A stretch of DNA of 8,656 nucleotides, taken from contig DJIF01000017.1 in assembly GCA_002433485.1 (NCBI GenBank), positions 39,764-48,419 on the forward strand, written 5' to 3'. Of this stretch, positions 6,542-8,656 are shown one piece after another. This DNA is from Deltaproteobacteria bacterium UBA6601. Lineage in GTDB: Bacteria > Myxococcota_A > UBA796 > UBA9615. Positions within the stretch are counted from its first letter, which is position 1. Each line of letters starts with the position of its first letter. Made by a program: the position numbers and the translations under genes. The notes under the pieces are model-generated. The model saw only the letters and a program-made list of their open reading frames with translations, did no database searches and was not told where the DNA came from.

Positions 6542-8656
6542 ATGACCCAGCGCTCTGACCGTCCCCTAGTTGGCCAGGAGCCTGCCCTTAAGGCCCTCTA
6601 CCAGGCGCTTGACCGCAGCAATGAGGGACCACAGGTCGTGCTCCTGAGCGGGGCCTCCGGCAGCGGACGCGGCGCCCTGGCAGCGAGCTTTCTGGCCCGA
6701 CTTCGTGAGGACCAACGCCCCTTCACGCTGGTGCCGCTACACCATCAACAAGGTGACGATGGAGTCCGCAGTTTACTGCGGGTCTACGGCTCGACGGTCA
6801 CCGCCATCGCTCGTAGTGAAGCCTTCGACAAGGACCCCTGCGAGAGCCTTGAAGAGAGCGCTAACAGCTGCGCAGACCAAGGCCTGGCCACACGGCTGCG
6901 TGCAATAGCCCAAAGCGCCACCGAGTTGCGGGGAGCGGTGCAGGGCGAGGGCCTCAAAATCAAACTGCCGCCCGGCAACCCCTATCAAGCGATCATCGAA
7001 GCCCTTGAAGTTCTGGGGCCCCGGTGCCCCTGGATTGTCGACCTCAGAGCTGCGCGAGGAGTGACCAGCCCGGGTTTCTGGACCTTCCTCAGCGTGCTCG
7101 TAGGTCGCAGCCGAGCGCGTAACTGGAAGATGCTGCTGCTGCTCAGCCCAGGCGACACCAACTTTGGCGAAAAGCCTGGCGAGGACCTGCCTGGCCCGGC
7201 CGCCTTTCAGCACGCCCTGTTCAATGCGGCCGAGCTCGTCGCTCCGCCAAGCCTGAATGCCAAGCTGATCGCTGAGCTACTGGCCGCTACCTACCAGCCC
7301 AATGACTTCCCCAGCGGGCTGGCGATACAACTAGCAGAACTGTGCGGCGGCAGGGCCGAACTGTTGCACCAGCTGCTCGACGCTCTCGAAGAAGATGAAA
7401 CCATTACCTGGAACGAGGACGGCTACCAGATCACTGATCTCGAGGATGTCGATCTGGACGTACTGGTGCCGATGGTGCGAGAAGAACACGAGGAACAAGG
7501 CAGTGAAGAGGCCGAACAGCTGAGCGAGCTGCTGGATGACAAGTTTCTGGAAAAAATCCTGCACGTGGCCGCCATTGAGGGCGAGCTGTTCACAGCTTCT
7601 TTGATTCGTACGTACCTCAACGCCGGCGAAGACGAAATCGACGACGCTCTGGATTCGATGCCCCACATCGTTGAAGAAGGTAGTTACGACGAAACCCTGG
7701 GCACCTGGAGCTATCGGTTCCGCTACTCCTTCTACCGCGACTGGTACCGGAGCAACCCACCGGCAGGCAGTGGCCTGCCAGAGCAGCCGCAGATTGCCGC
7801 GGCGCTGGGACGGATCATCCTTCAGTCCTACGCCCCAGCCTCTATCGAATTCGTGGCCCGCGGGGCGCAGATCTTCTGTGATGCGGGAGACCACCGTGGC
7901 GCCCGCAACCTGCTCGCTATGGCCATGGGTTCGGACCGGCCCGAGCTTTGCGATTTCGCTATCGAGCTATGCGAGAGCTACAGCGATTCACCCTTCCCTC
8001 CCGGTCTGGAGCGCCTGCTCTATTGCGGCTCTGCCGACCGTGCCGTCAATGGGCTGCCCGCTGAGGCAGCTACATCGGCCATTGAACGGGCAAGCCGCTG
8101 GGCCAAAGACAATGAAGAGCCCTCGGCGCTGGCCTACATGGAGCTGTTGCGCTGCCGCATGAAGGTCCGCGAAGGCAAGGCGGCGGAAGCTCGTGCACTC
8201 GGAGACAGAGCTGCTGAGCTGTTGCTGGAGGCCGGTGACAAGGTTCGAGCTGGTGAGACTTTTAATCAGCTTGCAATGATCGCACTGGGCGTAGGCGACT
8301 CCAAAGCCGCATCAGCCTATCTGCAGAGGGCTCAGAAGGCCTCCACGATCCCACCTGTGTTGGCTCACACCCAATACATTGAAGCCATCGTCAACAAGCG
8401 CGCTGGCCAGCTCAGCAAGGCCGCCAGTGGCTTCGGCCGTGCCGTTGGCCTTGCTACCGAAGCCGGCAACCTGCTGCTGGCGCTGGAGTCGATGCTGGGC
8501 CAGGCGGAAGCGTCACTGGTGACCGGAAAGGGAGCGGAGATCGCGCCGCTCCTGGAGCGAGCCATTGAGATCGCCAGGGCAGTCAAGAATCCACCCCGAG
8601 AACGACTGGCTGCGCGCCTGTTGTGCCAAGCCGAAGCGGCTCGCGGCCAGCTGGAA
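6542..8656 (+). CDS. STAND/AAA_16-like ATPase with winged-helix-like segment and TPRs (3' partial)
   Basis: Reading from the ATG at 6542, all 705 codons to the right edge are open, so the stop lies beyond the window. The layout follows AAA_16/STAND-type predicted ATPases. LVGQEPALKALYQAL (9-23) is the usual segment ahead of the P-loop. The P-loop GASGSGRGA (37-45) has Arg and Gly where Lys and Ser/Thr are expected, and the Walker B candidate PWIVDL (163-168) has only one acidic residue. ELCGGRAELLHQLLDAL (266-282) matches the conserved GGNP-type helix, followed by a winged-helix-like hairpin (TITWNEDGYQIT, 287-298). The FDLELL-type helical block covers 338-380, and YRFRYSFYRDWYRS (391-404) matches the YRFRHxLxRExxY motif. 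About five TPR-like units of roughly 40 residues cover 527-705. Relatives are cytoplasmic signalling or scaffold proteins, often fused to kinase, cyclase or LuxR output domains; no output domain is seen here. Nucleotide binding may be weak or lost. Confidence 0.88.
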   Translation, partial: MTQRSDRPLVGQEPALKALYQALDRSNEGPQVVLLSGASGSGRGALAASFLARLREDQRPFTLVPLHHQQGDDGVRSLLRVYGSTVTAIARSEAFDKDPCESLEESANSCADQGLATRLRAIAQSATELRGAVQGEGLKIKLPPGNPYQAIIEALEVLGPRCPWIVDLRAARGVTSPGFWTFLSVLVGRSRARNWKMLLLLSPGDTNFGEKPGEDLPGPAAFQHALFNAAELVAPPSLNAKLIAELLAATYQPNDFPSGLAIQLAELCGGRAELLHQLLDALEEDETITWNEDGYQITDLEDVDLDVLVPMVREEHEEQGSEEAEQLSELLDDKFLEKILHVAAIEGELFTASLIRTYLNAGEDEIDDALDSMPHIVEEGSYDETLGTWSYRFRYSFYRDWYRSNPPAGSGLPEQPQIAAALGRIILQSYAPASIEFVARGAQIFCDAGDHRGARNLLAMAMGSDRPELCDFAIELCESYSDSPFPPGLERLLYCGSADRAVNGLPAEAATSAIERASRWAKDNEEPSALAYMELLRCRMKVREGKAAEARALGDRAAELLLEAGDKVRAGETFNQLAMIALGVGDSKAASAYLQRAQKASTIPPVLAHTQYIEAIVNKRAGQLSKAASGFGRAVGLATEAGNLLLALESMLGQAEASLVTGKGAEIAPLLERAIEIARAVKNPPRERLAARLLCQAEAARGQLE

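Noticed and set aside
7331..7894. 187-codon minus-strand frame
   Set aside because: Antisense to the STAND-like ATPase, whose plus-strand frame carries conserved family motifs here.
7671..8162. 163-codon plus-strand frame
   Set aside because: Out-of-frame shadow inside the ATPase gene; Ser/Arg/Pro-rich with no domain.

Overview
The window looks like chromosomal DNA of a Myxococcota-type bacterium (a delta-proteobacterial relative). The best evidence is a MYXO-CTERM-like sorting tail on the beta-helix protein: a Gly-Cys-x-Cys motif, then a membrane helix, then an Arg cluster. A Cys-rich FGE-fold protein and a large STAND-type ATPase with TPRs fit the same group. Base composition is GC-rich but not extreme. 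Genus or species cannot be read from the sequence. I saw no tRNA, rRNA, CRISPR array, insertion sequence, integrase or phage gene.

Layout: five protein genes fill almost the whole window. (1) 2-1681 (+) is the 3' part of a gene entering from the left. It encodes an acidic low-complexity linker followed by a probable outer-membrane beta-barrel ending in Phe. (2) 1683-3467 (+) starts one base after that stop and encodes an 11-helix membrane protein resembling GT-C (GT39/PMT-type) glycosyltransferases, with a soluble C-terminal domain. (3) 3432-5696 (-) converges on gene 2 and overlaps it by 36 bp. It encodes a secreted right-handed beta-helix protein with PKD-like and He_PIG-like domains and the MYXO-CTERM-like anchor. 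(4) 5704-6447 (-) lies immediately upstream of gene 3 in the same operon and encodes a membrane-anchored FGE-sulfatase-fold protein. (5) 6542-8656 (+) is divergent from gene 4 and runs off the right edge. It encodes a STAND/AAA_16-like ATPase with degenerate nucleotide-binding motifs, a winged-helix-like segment and TPRs. Gene 5 has no stop codon in the window, so a search for complete ORFs would miss it.

Functional reading: genes 1-4 all encode cell-envelope proteins, in two small operons that meet tail to tail. Genes 1 and 2 form a coupled pair (outer-membrane protein plus probable lipid-linked sugar transferase). Genes 4 and 3 form a second coupled pair (FGE-fold protein plus surface-anchored beta-helix protein). 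Gene 5 is a probable cytoplasmic signalling or scaffold protein with its own start region in a 94-bp divergent spacer. Joining these into one surface-assembly system is my inference. The sequence directly shows only the gene order, the tight spacing and the export signals.

There is no stretch over 300 bases without a gene. The only real intergenic region is 6448-6541.
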